DNA of 64,000 nucleotides, taken from NCBI GenBank assembly GCA_041565275.1, contig JBFGVE010000001.1, forward strand, positions 1-64,000, read 5' to 3'. The position numbers were made by a program, and so were the translations under genes. Positions 1 to 9,767 of the stretch are shown here, in pieces (positions within the stretch are counted from its first letter, which is position 1; every line of letters starts with the position of its first letter). The notes under the pieces are model-generated. The model searched no databases, had not been told where the DNA came from, and was given only the letters and a program-made list of their open reading frames with translations. This DNA comes from CAWUKT01 sp041565275. Its GTDB lineage: Bacteria; Bacteroidota; Bacteroidia; J057; JADKCL01.

Positions 1-379
1 CTGTCGGTGCGCCAGATCCTTGCCACTACACCCAACCTTTCCCGGATCGATCATTATCTCTAACAGGTGCAGACATGCAAAAGGCAGTTGCGCAAGCGGG
101 TCAAATACCTGGTTGCAGGATTGCCAGTCCCGAGACAAAAAAGCACTCGACTTTCATTTCAATGCCAGCCTCACAGCAATAAACATTGCCAAAGTCCATA
201 TCTTCAGAAAACGCAAACCCGGCCAATCTGGACCAATCTCCATAGCCAATTTCAAAACCGCGCTGTTCAACCGCTTTTGGGTGAATCGAATTATTTCAAT
301 TTAGATATCGACCCTGAGTTTGTGTTAAATTACCCCCAATTATCAAAACTTATTGGAATTCGGGATAAGAGCTGCGTAA
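1..379 (+). pseudogene. Decayed C-terminal end of a DDE transposase
   Basis: Seen: the + frame starting at base 2 reads through to a stop at 302-304 and contains CQSRDKKALDFHFNASL followed by TAINIAK, a pattern I recognise from the C-terminal end of Bacteroidota DDE transposases (the usual context is RDAKQ-x-TGL-x-CQAR...FHFNASL). After that stop, similarity hops into the +1 frame (DIDPEFVLNYPQLSKLIG) and back into the first frame (LLEFGIRAA, stop at 377-379), the kind of ending these transposases have. At least two frameshifts are therefore needed. The upstream part lies outside the window. No inverted repeat was identified at the right end. Inference: an old, inactive insertion-sequence remnant; exact IS family not assigned. 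Confidence 0.6.
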
Positions 380-424
380 ATTGTCCAGAGTGTTGAGCAA
401 TAGAAAGCTCCAGACTAACGAAAG

Positions 425-1675
425 ATGTGTCTCCGATCGCTTTTTTTATACATGTTGTTAGTATTGGCTCACTCAATTTGCCTTTACTCACAATCTTCAC
501 CTGAAGAGTTATTGAGTGCAAAAGATTATTTTCTACTTGGTGCTGCCAAATACAAATGCAATGCATGTGAACGCTCCATCGATGATTTCGACCAAGCCAT
601 CAAACTTGAAAGCGATTATGGCGATGCCTATTACGGCCGGAGCTTGGCCTACCTTTGTCTGAGGAAATATAACAAAGCAATGATAGATATCAAGCAGGCG
701 ACCCGGTGCAATCCGGAGGAAGTTCTGTTCCGGGAATTACAGGGTCGAATACGGTCTTTCTACGGGGACCGCCGTGGAGCTATCGATGATTTTAAGAAAG
801 CACTGGACATGGACTCTCTGTGTTGGCAAGCCTGGTATGGACTGGCTAAAGAGAATTACACATTGGTCAAACTGGATGAGTCACTGGACAGCTACAACGA
901 AGCCATTCGCCTAAATCCTGATTTTACTCTGGCCATCATTGGCAAAGGACGTCTTTTGATTGATCTTGGTAATTACCCTGCTGCCCTAGCCCTCCTTGCT
1001 CGAGCCAGAGAGCTGGAACCTTACTACGCTATTCCTTATGCTTACTCTTCTCTCGCATACCTCAAATTGGGAGATTACTTAGAGGCCGTCGAAATGGCCG
1101 ATTCTGCCCTGAAATATAATTCGGAACTCAAGATGCTCTATTTCTACCTGGGAGAGGCCTACTTTGCCCAAGAGCAATACATCGAAGCCGATTTTAATTA
1201 TGCTAAAGCCCTTAAAAAAAATAAAAAAAATTCCCAGGCTTGGTACAAGAGAGGAAAGACACAGGAATTGATGGGAATACTAAAATCTGCAAAAAAATTC
1301 TACTCCAAAGCGATCCAGAAGGATCCCACTGATGCCGATTTTTATATTTCTAGGGCAGAATTACTGATGAAGATGGAAAAGACAAAAGCTGCACATTCCG
1401 ATTATTCCAAAGCTATCTTACTGGACAAAGAAAATGTAGGTCTCTACATCCAACGTGGATTTCTAAGGATTCAGTTGGAATACACAGCTAGAGCGATTCA
1501 GGACTTCCAGTTTGCCATCAACAAGAATCCTTTCATCGGGGAAGCTTGGTTGGGTTTTGGCGATGCCACTTATCAAAACGATCAATTTAGGGTTGCTTGT
1601 AATCACTGGAAACGTGCCGTTGATCTAGGTTCTAACGAGGCAGGATATAAATTGAAAAAGTTTTGCAACGACTGA
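425..1675 (+). CDS. Secreted/periplasmic TPR-repeat protein
   Basis: A 416-residue protein with an N-terminal hydrophobic signal-like segment (residues about 3-22, LFLYMLLVLAHSICLYSQ) followed by roughly ten tetratricopeptide repeats that fill the rest of the chain. Typical TPR positions are visible: A-W-Y-x-L-A near residue 138, A-I-R-L-N-P near 160, A-W-Y-K-R-G near 278 and A-I-x-K-N-P near 360. TPR arrays are protein-interaction scaffolds; no catalytic domain is present. Export suggests a periplasmic or membrane-associated scaffold. It stands alone between the transposase remnant and a glycosyltransferase, so context gives no partner. The ATG at 425 is the first start able to include the signal segment. 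Confidence 0.85.
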   Translation: MCLRSLFLYMLLVLAHSICLYSQSSPEELLSAKDYFLLGAAKYKCNACERSIDDFDQAIKLESDYGDAYYGRSLAYLCLRKYNKAMIDIKQATRCNPEEVLFRELQGRIRSFYGDRRGAIDDFKKALDMDSLCWQAWYGLAKENYTLVKLDESLDSYNEAIRLNPDFTLAIIGKGRLLIDLGNYPAALALLARARELEPYYAIPYAYSSLAYLKLGDYLEAVEMADSALKYNSELKMLYFYLGEAYFAQEQYIEADFNYAKALKKNKKNSQAWYKRGKTQELMGILKSAKKFYSKAIQKDPTDADFYISRAELLMKMEKTKAAHSDYSKAILLDKENVGLYIQRGFLRIQLEYTARAIQDFQFAINKNPFIGEAWLGFGDATYQNDQFRVACNHWKRAVDLGSNEAGYKLKKFCND

Positions 1676-2039
1676 AACCTCCTTTCGGATTCGCTATTGG
1701 AATCCAGGCTTGTAAGTTGTTGGCAATCTGGGAAAAATCAGTTTTGATTTAAAAAACCCTATCCTGGCTGTCTACTTCTATGGAGGCCTGGGCCCGATGT
1801 TGCAAATACTAACCCAAGTTGACAGGGCAAACTCATTTTCGGTGTCTGCAAAACTGCACGGTCCCATTAGGGCTGTGAATATTGAACTGCCCCCATTGAT
1901 AGGACAGTAATCATATCTGTCTACTTTTGCCATTGGGGGAAAGTTTTGGGTGCAGCTGAAGGGGACTAAGCAGCAACTATTGTACCGATAAGCAGGGATC
2001 TCCGTTTGCTGGAATGGAAGAATTTCCCAAATTGGAGGA
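1676..2039. other. Intergenic region without a recognised gene
   Basis: This 364-base gap holds no convincing gene. One minus-strand frame stays open from about 2038 down to a TAG at 1778-1780 (about 86 codons), but it has no plausible start near its beginning and its peptide, rich in Cys and Pro, matches nothing I know. A purine-rich GGAGG lies just before the glycosyltransferase start at 2040 and may act as its ribosome-binding site. Confidence 0.5.
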
Positions 2040-3308
2040 ATGCATATCGGGCTGTTAAATGATCCTAATAATTTTCACACACAAAAATGGGGAAAGGCCC
2101 TTTGCGATGCTGGGGCGAAAGTAACAGTCTTCAGCTTTGATGCTGACAAGCATGGGGGACTGCCCTCCGTCCAAGTGCCAACTGCCTCTCTCAAGCAGGA
2201 GTATAACTATTTCAGTTATCTCAGGTCCGGACCTGAACTTTGTACTGCACTCAACGCTGCAGGAGTTGATCTTGTAAATGCCCTCAATATTACTCCTTTT
2301 GGTGTATGGGCAGCTAGTGCTGGCGCTCGACCGTTGATCGCCAGCGCCATGGGTGCGGATATCCTGGAATATCCTCCCCGGAAACTTCGTAACCTCTCTC
2401 CGGGTGCCCGATCCTGGGACAATATTGAAGGAAGTCATCAACCCCACGTAAAATTGAAGGAGAGGCTTAAGCGCCAATATTTCCGTCGAAAAGTTAGCCG
2501 GACATTGCGAAAGGCTGATCTCATCACCGGTGACAATCGGGTATTGGTAAATGCGGTCCGAGATTGGTTTGGGATCCCGGAGGAAAAGATCCGGCTATTA
2601 AGGTGGGGTGTAGAGCCAGAACTCTTGGTTCCGGATGAGAACGAGGGCCGGAAGCTCAGGGACCGGTTTGGGATCCAGCAAGGTGCCACTGTGATACTCA
2701 GCCCCAGAGGAGCCAAAGCTATTTACCAGGCAGACTTAATACTGGAAGCCTTTGCTCAACTGCTGGAGGCAAATAAAAAAGAAACAATTGCAGTAGGTTC
2801 AGAAATAAGTTCCTCAGGCAGACCTCCCAGAGGCCTGCCCTTCCACTTCATCATGCTTTCAGCTGGCTATGAGGTGTCTCGAAAAGTCAAGGACAAGGCT
2901 CAGTACTTATCTCAAAGGCACCCCAATTTCACCTTTGTGGATGAAATGATGGACCGCAAAGAAATTGCTCAATTGTGGCACTTAGTGGACATATTTATCT
3001 CTGCACCTGTTTATGATGGCTATTCAGCATCTCTTGCCGAGGGAAGGTATACCGGTGCGATTCCTGTTGTCAACCCAATTCCCGGAAACCTGGAACTTAT
3101 TCAGCATGGTGAAAATGGCTGGGTCACCTCTCCGTTTACGCCAACACAACTCGCTAAAGATCTCACTACGATCTTAAAGAACAAGACCCAACTCAAAGCA
3201 AAATTTCAAGTTAAAAACAGAGAATGGATCGAGGAGCATTCCTTGGTTAAACAAAATGCAAAACTGTTTCTTGGGTGGGCTGAGGAATTGCTGCGGAAAA
3301 ACCGCTAA
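2040..3308 (+). CDS. Glycosyltransferase, family 4-like (GT-B)
   Basis: A 422-residue protein with the two-domain GT-B layout. The N-terminal half begins HIGLLNDPNNFHTQKW, a family-4-like opening with an acceptor-binding Rossmann half. The C-terminal half has the donor-binding region: a strand-loop around residue 222 (VILSPRG), a segment VDIFISAPVYDGYSASLAEG near 320, and the E-x7-E-like motif AEGRYTGAIPVVNPIPGNLE, followed by HGENGW, which is characteristic of family 4 retaining transferases. It presumably transfers a sugar from an NDP-sugar in cell-envelope or exopolysaccharide synthesis; acceptor unknown. A GGAGG sits right before the ATG. No polysaccharide cluster surrounds it, so the pathway cannot be named. 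Confidence 0.8.
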   Translation: MHIGLLNDPNNFHTQKWGKALCDAGAKVTVFSFDADKHGGLPSVQVPTASLKQEYNYFSYLRSGPELCTALNAAGVDLVNALNITPFGVWAASAGARPLIASAMGADILEYPPRKLRNLSPGARSWDNIEGSHQPHVKLKERLKRQYFRRKVSRTLRKADLITGDNRVLVNAVRDWFGIPEEKIRLLRWGVEPELLVPDENEGRKLRDRFGIQQGATVILSPRGAKAIYQADLILEAFAQLLEANKKETIAVGSEISSSGRPPRGLPFHFIMLSAGYEVSRKVKDKAQYLSQRHPNFTFVDEMMDRKEIAQLWHLVDIFISAPVYDGYSASLAEGRYTGAIPVVNPIPGNLELIQHGENGWVTSPFTPTQLAKDLTTILKNKTQLKAKFQVKNREWIEEHSLVKQNAKLFLGWAEELLRKNR

Positions 3309-3382
3309 TGCTTTGGTAGATAACGCTCGTATTACGGGAGGGATATATTCATTGATATCCTAAAGAAATCAACAGAAAGCGA

Positions 3383-5782
3383 CTACAAGTCAATGACAAC
3401 CCCGATTGAAGGTAGAATAGTCCCTGTAACATTGGGTAGCTCCTGCACAAGGTACGAATCCGGATTACTGGGGTCCACGACAGGAGTACCATTCTCATCA
3501 CGTACAACATCAATATATGGCGCCAATTCAGACTGAAAATTATAGACGTTTTGGACATCCAGGTACAGGTTTAGGCTCCATTTAGCAAAGAACCATTTCT
3601 TGTCGATTCGCACATCGAGGTTGTGTGATACGGGAATACGTTGCGTATTGAGCTGTGAATAATCCGGGATTCCGCGTCCTGTCACATTCCAAACAGAGAT
3701 TTGCGAAGTCAGCCCCAAATCGAATGGAGTGAAAGGAGTTCCGCCATAGTATCTCCACCGCGCACCTACTTCCCAGGTCTTTCCAAACTTCTTTCCTAGA
3801 GTGGAAGTGATGATGTGTCGATTGTCCCAGGAAGTGGGGGTAAACTCATCATCAGCATTGTTAAACTCACTCCTTACCAAGGTATAGGCCACGATCCCAA
3901 AAAAACCTTTGAACAGCTTTTGCTGGGCAAAGATCTCCACGCCATAGGATCGACCTCCGGAGGTAGATGTAGCAGGTTCATTGCCGATTACACCGAAATC
4001 ACCACCAAGATTTGCCAGCGAGATCGAATCACGCAGGAGGAGGGGATAATTTTCGTAGCGCTTGTAAAAGCCTTCCACAGAAAGCTTGGTATTGAATGAA
4101 GTATTGTATTCGATCCCGGCAACCGCATGAGAAGCCTGAATGTACTTGATCCCGTTATCCCGGTTGACCAGGGCCCCATTGTTATCCCGGTAACCCAGTA
4201 CCGTATAGGGAGGCAGTTGGTAAAAAATGCCCGTATTGGCGTTGAGGCTGAGAGAAGGGGTTAGGTAGTAAGAGAGTGACAGGCGAGGGGAGATCTGTTC
4301 AAATGGATTGCTCATTTCCCTGGAAAAGCTGTTCCCATCCATCCGTAAGCCAAAGCTCGTGACCAAACGATCGTCCAGGAATTTTCTGCTGACGGTACCG
4401 AATGCGCTGTATTTATGGAAGTCGATCGCCGATTGAAAATCAATGGTGTCGAGCCCAAACGGAGTGCTGATGCGCTGAAAGGTGGAGTTGTTGTATTTGA
4501 CGTATTCGTATCCGGCTCCATAGACCAGCTTATACTCTCCAAAAATAAGGTTGTGCTCTACCCGGAATTTGTTCTCGATCTCTTGGCTATTGTAATCCAG
4601 TATGAGGTTGCTCGCCAGGGACTCGTCATTGTTTTCGTACTTGAAGCTCCTGTTGTTGAGCATATTCCTGGAAGCTACCACGGTCAGGAAACTCCTGTCG
4701 AAGAAATGTTTGTAATTGATCCCGGTGGCATAGTTCCACTGGGTAGACACGGGAAGGTTACCCAGAATGTAACGTTGTTCCTGGGTAGAATCTGCATCCA
4801 GGTTAAGTCTAAATTGATCGATCGCCCCTAAGCCTATTACGGTCAGCTCATTCCTAGCGTTGAATTTTGTCTTAGTTTTGAACTGAAAATCATTATATGT
4901 AGGCAGAAAAGGAAGCCCAAGGGTGTTGAAAAGAAGCTGTAAATAGGATCTGCGGGCGGAGGCGATAAAAGTTGTTTTTTGTCCTATTGGCCCTTCCAGG
5001 GTAACCCCGATGTCAGAAGAACTAATAGTGGCATTGAGCCCCAGGCGGTCATCGCGGCCAGTTACTTGCTTTATATCCATCACTGAGGAGAGCGCATTGC
5101 CTCTGGTAGCTGGGAAAGCGCCAGTGTAAAAGTCCACTTCCCGGATGAAGTTCACATTGATCAAACCGACAGGGCCTCCACTGGCTCCCTGCGTACTGAA
5201 GTGGTTGATATTCGGAACTTCGATCCCATCGAGGAAAAATCGGTTCTCATTGGGAGACCCTCCCCGAATAATAATGTCATTCCTGAATCCTACGGTGCCG
5301 GCTACACCTGGCAGCGATTGGATAACCTTAGAAATGTCCCGGTTACCACCGGGGTTCCGGGCGATTTCGTTCACACCAATCGTTCGGAGTGATACTGGGC
5401 TTTCCGCAGTCTTGTTAAAAGGAGAGGCCACGATAACAACCGTGTCGGTGGTGGCACCTCCTCCTTCCATAGCAATATCCAGGACGACAGGTTTTGAATT
5501 GGTCACCTGTAACTCAGGGATCGACCTCTTGGTGAACCCGGTATAGGAAACCACCAGGTTGTAGAGGCCGGGGGGTAGCTTTCCGATCTCAAAATTACCT
5601 GTGGTATCCGTATAAGCACCTCTTCCCAGGTCGGGGAGAGAAACCGTAGCGAACTCCAGAGGTTCATTGGTAAGTGCATTGTAAACCCGTCCCCGGATGA
5701 TTCCATTCTGTCCCAAGACGTCTAATACTGACAGGAGCGGAATGAGAAATAAAAAGGCAACGATCTTTAGTATAACTGTCAT
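3383..5782 (-). CDS. TonB-dependent outer-membrane receptor with N-terminal carboxypeptidase-like domain
   Basis: A 799-residue protein. Residues 1-25 are a signal peptide (hydrophobic IVAFLFLIPLLSVLDVLGQ). Residues about 28-110 form a carboxypeptidase regulatory-like beta-sandwich (IIRGRVYNALTNEPLEFATV, GAYTDTTGNFEI), common on Bacteroidota receptors. Residues about 130-240 are the TonB plug (RDISKVIQSLPGVAG, IIIRGGSPNENRFFLDGIEV). The remainder is a 22-strand-type barrel rich in alternating aromatic residues. It should import a substrate across the outer membrane using TonB/ExbBD energy; no SusD-like partner lies next to it, so it is not a classical SusCD pair and the substrate is unknown. 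It is transcribed away from aroB with about 130 bases between them. Confidence 0.92.
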   Translation of the reverse strand: MTVILKIVAFLFLIPLLSVLDVLGQNGIIRGRVYNALTNEPLEFATVSLPDLGRGAYTDTTGNFEIGKLPPGLYNLVVSYTGFTKRSIPELQVTNSKPVVLDIAMEGGGATTDTVVIVASPFNKTAESPVSLRTIGVNEIARNPGGNRDISKVIQSLPGVAGTVGFRNDIIIRGGSPNENRFFLDGIEVPNINHFSTQGASGGPVGLINVNFIREVDFYTGAFPATRGNALSSVMDIKQVTGRDDRLGLNATISSSDIGVTLEGPIGQKTTFIASARRSYLQLLFNTLGLPFLPTYNDFQFKTKTKFNARNELTVIGLGAIDQFRLNLDADSTQEQRYILGNLPVSTQWNYATGINYKHFFDRSFLTVVASRNMLNNRSFKYENNDESLASNLILDYNSQEIENKFRVEHNLIFGEYKLVYGAGYEYVKYNNSTFQRISTPFGLDTIDFQSAIDFHKYSAFGTVSRKFLDDRLVTSFGLRMDGNSFSREMSNPFEQISPRLSLSYYLTPSLSLNANTGIFYQLPPYTVLGYRDNNGALVNRDNGIKYIQASHAVAGIEYNTSFNTKLSVEGFYKRYENYPLLLRDSISLANLGGDFGVIGNEPATSTSGGRSYGVEIFAQQKLFKGFFGIVAYTLVRSEFNNADDEFTPTSWDNRHIITSTLGKKFGKTWEVGARWRYYGGTPFTPFDLGLTSQISVWNVTGRGIPDYSQLNTQRIPVSHNLDVRIDKKWFFAKWSLNLYLDVQNVYNFQSELAPYIDVVRDENGTPVVDPSNPDSYLVQELPNVTGTILPSIGVVIDL

Positions 5783-5910
5783 TTCTGATGGGATAGATCA
5801 GGTCTTTAACCTTGTAGTCCCGGGAATGTTTGCACCTTTTGGGATAGTTAATCTATTTTGCTGTCCACGGAATTAAACTTTGAAGTTGTTTTACACGTCC
5901 TTTGTACTGC

Positions 5911-6972
5911 ATGGAAATAATTAATGCAGGATCTTACTCAATTGTACTCGGACTAGGAGAGGGTCTCCGCGTTCAACTCAATGAGTTTTTTAAATCACGT
6001 AGGTACAGCCAGACATTCGTACTTGCTGACGACCATACTGTCGAACATTGTTTTCCTCTCTTGGGATTAGACCACATCGCTCCGATTGTGGTCCCCAGTG
6101 GAGAAGTATACAAAACAATCACTTCCTGTGAACATGTTTGGAGACACCTCACTGTAGCTGGTGCTGACCGCAAGTCGGTGTTGATCAATGTAGGAGGGGG
6201 ACTGGTCGGTGACCTGGGCGGTTTTGCAGCATCGTGTTACAAAAGGGGGATTGATCACATCCAGGTCCCCACCAGCCTCTTGTCAATGGTGGATGCCAGT
6301 GTTGGCGGAAAGACAGGTGTAAATTTTAACCACTTTAAGAATCAGATTGGCCATTTTCAGAATCCAGCGGCCGTGTTCATTTATCCTGCCTTTCTTCAGA
6401 CCCTTCCCCGGCGAGAACTGATCTCTGGCTATGCCGAAGTCCTTAAACATTGCCTGATCGCTGATAGTTCTCGTTGGCATTTTCTGGCGGAGACTGCAGA
6501 TATCTCCGAAATTGAATGGGACAGTCTAATTGCTGACTCTGTTCGGGTAAAACTCGCGATTGTGATGGATGACCCCTTTGAGGAAGGCTCTCGTAAAGCA
6601 CTCAACTTCGGCCATACAGTCGGACATGCCCTGGAATCATTTTACATGAAAAACCCGTTCACTACCCTGCTCCACGGAGAAGCCGTATTGCTGGGAATGC
6701 TTTGTGAATCCTGGATCTCCTGGCAGCACGGACTGTTGACGGCAAAGGAGTGGGACAGTATTTCATCCTACATTTGCCCGATCGCGCCTTCTGTCAACAT
6801 CCACCAGACCGACAGGTTAACCATTGCCCAAATCGCTATGCAGGACAAGAAAAATGAAGGAGATCGGATTCTATGTACCCTCCTCAATGGAATAGGTAAA
6901 TTTAAAATAGACCAAGAGATCAGCGTTCAGGAGGTCATGGAGAGCCTAAGTGCCACTTTTTCTAAACTTTGA
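5911..6972 (+). CDS. aroB: 3-dehydroquinate synthase
   Basis: AroB converts DAHP to 3-dehydroquinate, step two of the shikimate pathway, in the cytoplasm with NAD+ and a divalent metal. The protein has the glycine-rich NAD motif VGGGLVGDLGGFAAS near residue 95, the segment PTSLLSMVDASVGGKTGVN near 125 that carries active-site residues, and NFGHTVGHALE near 230 with the metal-binding His. Length is about 353 residues, normal for the family. An upstream in-frame TTG at 5902 would add three residues; the ATG at 5911 is the more natural start. It is followed 45 bases later by aroA, so the two are probably co-transcribed. Confidence 0.95.
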   Translation: MEIINAGSYSIVLGLGEGLRVQLNEFFKSRRYSQTFVLADDHTVEHCFPLLGLDHIAPIVVPSGEVYKTITSCEHVWRHLTVAGADRKSVLINVGGGLVGDLGGFAASCYKRGIDHIQVPTSLLSMVDASVGGKTGVNFNHFKNQIGHFQNPAAVFIYPAFLQTLPRRELISGYAEVLKHCLIADSSRWHFLAETADISEIEWDSLIADSVRVKLAIVMDDPFEEGSRKALNFGHTVGHALESFYMKNPFTTLLHGEAVLLGMLCESWISWQHGLLTAKEWDSISSYICPIAPSVNIHQTDRLTIAQIAMQDKKNEGDRILCTLLNGIGKFKIDQEISVQEVMESLSATFSKL

Positions 6973-7017
6973 GTTCTCCCAGACTCTGAATTCTCCCACA
7001 ACTCTGAACTATTAGAA

Positions 7018-8277
7018 ATGTCCGGAACCATACGTATACATGCCACCCAAACCCACCTGAAAGGCTGTATCCAACTGCCCTCTTCCAAGAGCGAAAGCAA
7101 TCGTGCTCTGATCATCAGGGCTTTGAGTCACGGTTTCGCAGAGGTTGAAAATCTTTCGGAAGCCCGGGACACTGTAATCCTAGAGCATTTATTGCGGGAA
7201 ATGCCCGACGAATTGGATGTAGGCGATGCCGGGACTGCGATGCGGTTCTTAACAGCATTCCTCGCATTCCAGCCCCGGGATTTTATCCTGACTGGCTCTT
7301 CCCGAATGCAGGAAAGACCCATTGGTCCGTTGGTAGAAGCTCTCAGGTCAATTGGTGCCGAGGTCAATTACATGCGGCGAGAAGGTTATCCCCCTTTGAT
7401 GATCCATGGCCGTAATGCAAAATTCGGCGATAGTATGATTGACATTCCAGCAAATGTATCCAGCCAATATATTTCCGCTCTGCTCTTGATTGCCCCTACC
7501 CTGACCGATGGATTGTCCATTCGGCTGGTGAATGAAGTGAGGTCACGGCCCTATATCGAGATGACTCTGCGTCTGATGTCTCATTTTGGAGTAAATACTA
7601 TTTGGGAGAGGGATATGATCAGGGTCCCCAGACAACCTTATGCCGCTGGTACTTATTTTGTAGAAGCAGACTGGAGTGCTGCCAGCTATTGGTTTTGTAT
7701 GGTTGCACTTTCTGAACAAGCAGAAATAACGCTTCTGGGTCTGCGGCGAGATTCATGGCAAGGCGACAAAGTGGTGACAGAAATGATGGCGGACATCGGG
7801 GTAGAAACCGAATGGCTGGACAATGGATTGAAACTTACTAAGGACGACCTTCCCTTGCCGACCCACGTCCACTGGGATTTCACTAGTTGCCCCGACCTTG
7901 CTCAGGGCTTATTGGTTTCTTTGTCTGCTTTGGGGATCAATGGGAGATTCAGAGGTTTGGAAAGCCTCAAGATCAAAGAGACCGACAGGATTGCAGCCTT
8001 GCAAAATGAATTGAGAAAGTTCGGAATAACATTCGAGGAAAAAAGAGATACACATGGGCCATTCTGGGAACTGTCCGGGAATTTCAATCCGACGAAGGCA
8101 ACGATTTCCACCTATAAGGATCACCGCATGGCTATGTCCTTTGCACCTTTGGCATTGAAAGTAAAAGATTTACAGATCTTATCACCAGAAGTCGTCGTTA
8201 AGTCTTACCCCGGATTTTGGGATGATCTTGAAAAAGTCGGAATAGGTTGGGCATTTGTCGATTCAGGCAACACTTAA
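7018..8277 (+). CDS. aroA: 3-phosphoshikimate 1-carboxyvinyltransferase (EPSP synthase)
   Basis: AroA transfers the enolpyruvyl group of PEP to shikimate-3-phosphate. The 419-residue protein shows LPSSKSESNRALI (residues about 21-33, substrate-binding Lys/Ser/Arg), DAGTAMRFL near 73 (a variation of the usual N-A-G-T segment, with Asp for Asn), SSRMQERPIGPLV near 93, and KETDRI near 320. Both halves of the inside-out alpha/beta barrel are present. It sits 45 bases after aroB on the same strand. Its last bases overlap the end of the convergent thiD gene by four bases. EPSP synthase class by inhibitor sensitivity was not judged. Confidence 0.94.
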   Translation: MSGTIRIHATQTHLKGCIQLPSSKSESNRALIIRALSHGFAEVENLSEARDTVILEHLLREMPDELDVGDAGTAMRFLTAFLAFQPRDFILTGSSRMQERPIGPLVEALRSIGAEVNYMRREGYPPLMIHGRNAKFGDSMIDIPANVSSQYISALLLIAPTLTDGLSIRLVNEVRSRPYIEMTLRLMSHFGVNTIWERDMIRVPRQPYAAGTYFVEADWSAASYWFCMVALSEQAEITLLGLRRDSWQGDKVVTEMMADIGVETEWLDNGLKLTKDDLPLPTHVHWDFTSCPDLAQGLLVSLSALGINGRFRGLESLKIKETDRIAALQNELRKFGITFEEKRDTHGPFWELSGNFNPTKATISTYKDHRMAMSFAPLALKVKDLQILSPEVVVKSYPGFWDDLEKVGIGWAFVDSGNT

Positions 8278-9095
8278 TCTATATCTACTTTGCCAGACTT
8301 TCCGGCTTCTTCTGCTTGCCAATTGTGCCGTAAGGAACCTCTCTCCTTACCTACTGATTTCCAGGCATGTTTGATCGCGCCATATATGTAGCTCTTGGAG
8401 GCTTTGACAGCTGAGAACACCCCGCTTCTCCGGGCTAGGTTGGCAGCAATTGCTGCAGAAAAGGTACAACCCGTTCCGTGCGTATGCTTGGTGCGTATGC
8501 GCCGGGTCTCCAACCAATAGTATTCCCGGCTAAACAATAGGTCCGTCGCCATATTGTCATCCTTGAAATGCCCTCCTTTGATCAGTATCCAGGCACTAGG
8601 AAAAAATTCCTTCAAGATACGAGCAGCAAATTCCATGTCCTCCCGGCTCCTGATCATGATCCCTGACAACGCCTCTGCTTCGGCCAGGTTGGGGGTAATC
8701 ACCTTTGCTAGAGGAAGCAATTCCTCTTTTAAGCTTTCCACGGCTGATTCTTCTAACAGACTATCCCCTGAGGTTGCAATCATTACTGGATCTACTACCA
8801 AAGGAAAGTCAAATTGGCGAAGATGGCGCGCAACTGTTTTGATGGTTTCCGCATTGTGTAACATCCCGGTCTTCACCGACCGGATCTTGATATCTGCCAG
8901 TACGGATTGCAATTGTTGATCCACCATTTCGACAGGAACGGGCCAGATACCCTGAACACCTTTCGTATTCTGTGCGGTAATAGCGGTGATAACGGAAGCT
9001 CCGAATACCCCGTGTGCCTCAAAGGTCTTTAAGTCAGCCTGAATTCCTGCGCCGCCACCCGAATCAGAACCCGCAATGGTCAAGGCAATATTCAT
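8274..9095 (-). CDS. thiD: Hydroxymethylpyrimidine/phosphomethylpyrimidine kinase
   Basis: ThiD phosphorylates HMP and HMP-phosphate to give HMP-pyrophosphate, the pyrimidine half of thiamine. The 273-residue protein opens with ALTIAGSDSGGGAGIQADLK, the ribokinase-fold substrate loop, continues with ITAITAQNT, and has the C-terminal anion-hole motif HGTGCTFSAAIAANLA (near residue 207) with the catalytic-base region typical of the family. Length is normal. It lies about 100 bases downstream of the thiE-like gene on the same strand, which fits a thiamine function. The C-terminal tail (from about residue 245) is longer and charged. It ends in a four-base overlap with the convergent aroA. Confidence 0.93.
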   Translation of the reverse strand: MNIALTIAGSDSGGGAGIQADLKTFEAHGVFGASVITAITAQNTKGVQGIWPVPVEMVDQQLQSVLADIKIRSVKTGMLHNAETIKTVARHLRQFDFPLVVDPVMIATSGDSLLEESAVESLKEELLPLAKVITPNLAEAEALSGIMIRSREDMEFAARILKEFFPSAWILIKGGHFKDDNMATDLLFSREYYWLETRRIRTKHTHGTGCTFSAAIAANLARRSGVFSAVKASKSYIYGAIKHAWKSVGKERGSLRHNWQAEEAGKSGKVDID

Positions 9096-9195
9096 AAATT
9101 GTAAATTGGGATTTAGGGTGTAAAATTACGAATTATTTCCCGGTCTGTCATACGGACGATTCCTTGTCAAGATGTCCTTAACAACCGGATATTTA

Positions 9196-9765
9196 TCAGG
9201 AAATAAACATTCGAATCCCGGCAATACCATAAGCTCCTGCCTCCAGGCAGTCTGCTTCATTCTCAGCATTGATCCCCCCAAGTGCAAAAATAGGGATTGC
9301 AACGGCTGAACATGCTTTTTCCAATGCTTTCAAACCTAAAGGTAATACTTCCGGGTGGGTACGTGTTTCAAATATGGGGGCGTAAAATACATAGTCAAAA
9401 CCCAGCTCGAATGCTGAAATGAGCTCATCTACAGAATGACAAGACCTTCCTTTTGGCTTTCCATGGGTAATTATGCCAATCTCCTCCCTCCGAAAGTGTA
9501 TCCAATCACTTTGGCGAGCGTATTCTGTAGCTGGATATGGGATCAGATTTGCTATGCTGTTAAGAGAGGCTACGGCTTTCTGGATGACTGGAATAATTTC
9601 ATATTGGTTATGAAACCGGAAATACCAGGCATCTGCTCCATTCTTCAAAGTCACTTCTGCCCACAAACGCACATGAGCAACAACCTCTTTCTCCGACAAA
9701 GCGGCAAAGGGGCGTGGAAAAACCATAGTGGGTTCCAAGATGGCAATACGGCGGAAGTTGATCAT
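9196..9765 (-). CDS. thiE: Thiamine phosphate synthase-like protein (ThiE/TenI family)
   Basis: A TIM-barrel protein of about 189 residues of the ThiE/TenI superfamily. Visible family features are HGKPKGRSCHSVDEL near residue 107, DYVFYAPIFETRTHPE near 128 (family consensus D-Y-V/I-x-x-G-P-I/V-F-x-T-x-x-H), and the C-terminal phosphate loop ALGGINAENEADCLEAGAYGIAGI. ThiE joins HMP-PP and THZ-P to thiamine phosphate; TenI relatives have other roles. The N-terminal part is short of some usual ThiE residues, so TenI-like function is possible. I prefer the ATG at 9765 (MINFRRIAI): an upstream in-frame start would overlap the preceding gene by 52 bases with a highly acidic, unrelated leader. Thiamine context comes from thiD downstream. 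Confidence 0.82.
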   Translation of the reverse strand: MINFRRIAILEPTMVFPRPFAALSEKEVVAHVRLWAEVTLKNGADAWYFRFHNQYEIIPVIQKAVASLNSIANLIPYPATEYARQSDWIHFRREEIGIITHGKPKGRSCHSVDELISAFELGFDYVFYAPIFETRTHPEVLPLGLKALEKACSAVAIPIFALGGINAENEADCLEAGAYGIAGIRMFIS

Positions 9766-9767
9766 TT

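Noticed and set aside
1778..2038. Stop-free minus-strand stretch of about 86 codons in the first intergenic gap
   Set aside because: No start codon at a sensible place, no family similarity recognised; could be chance.
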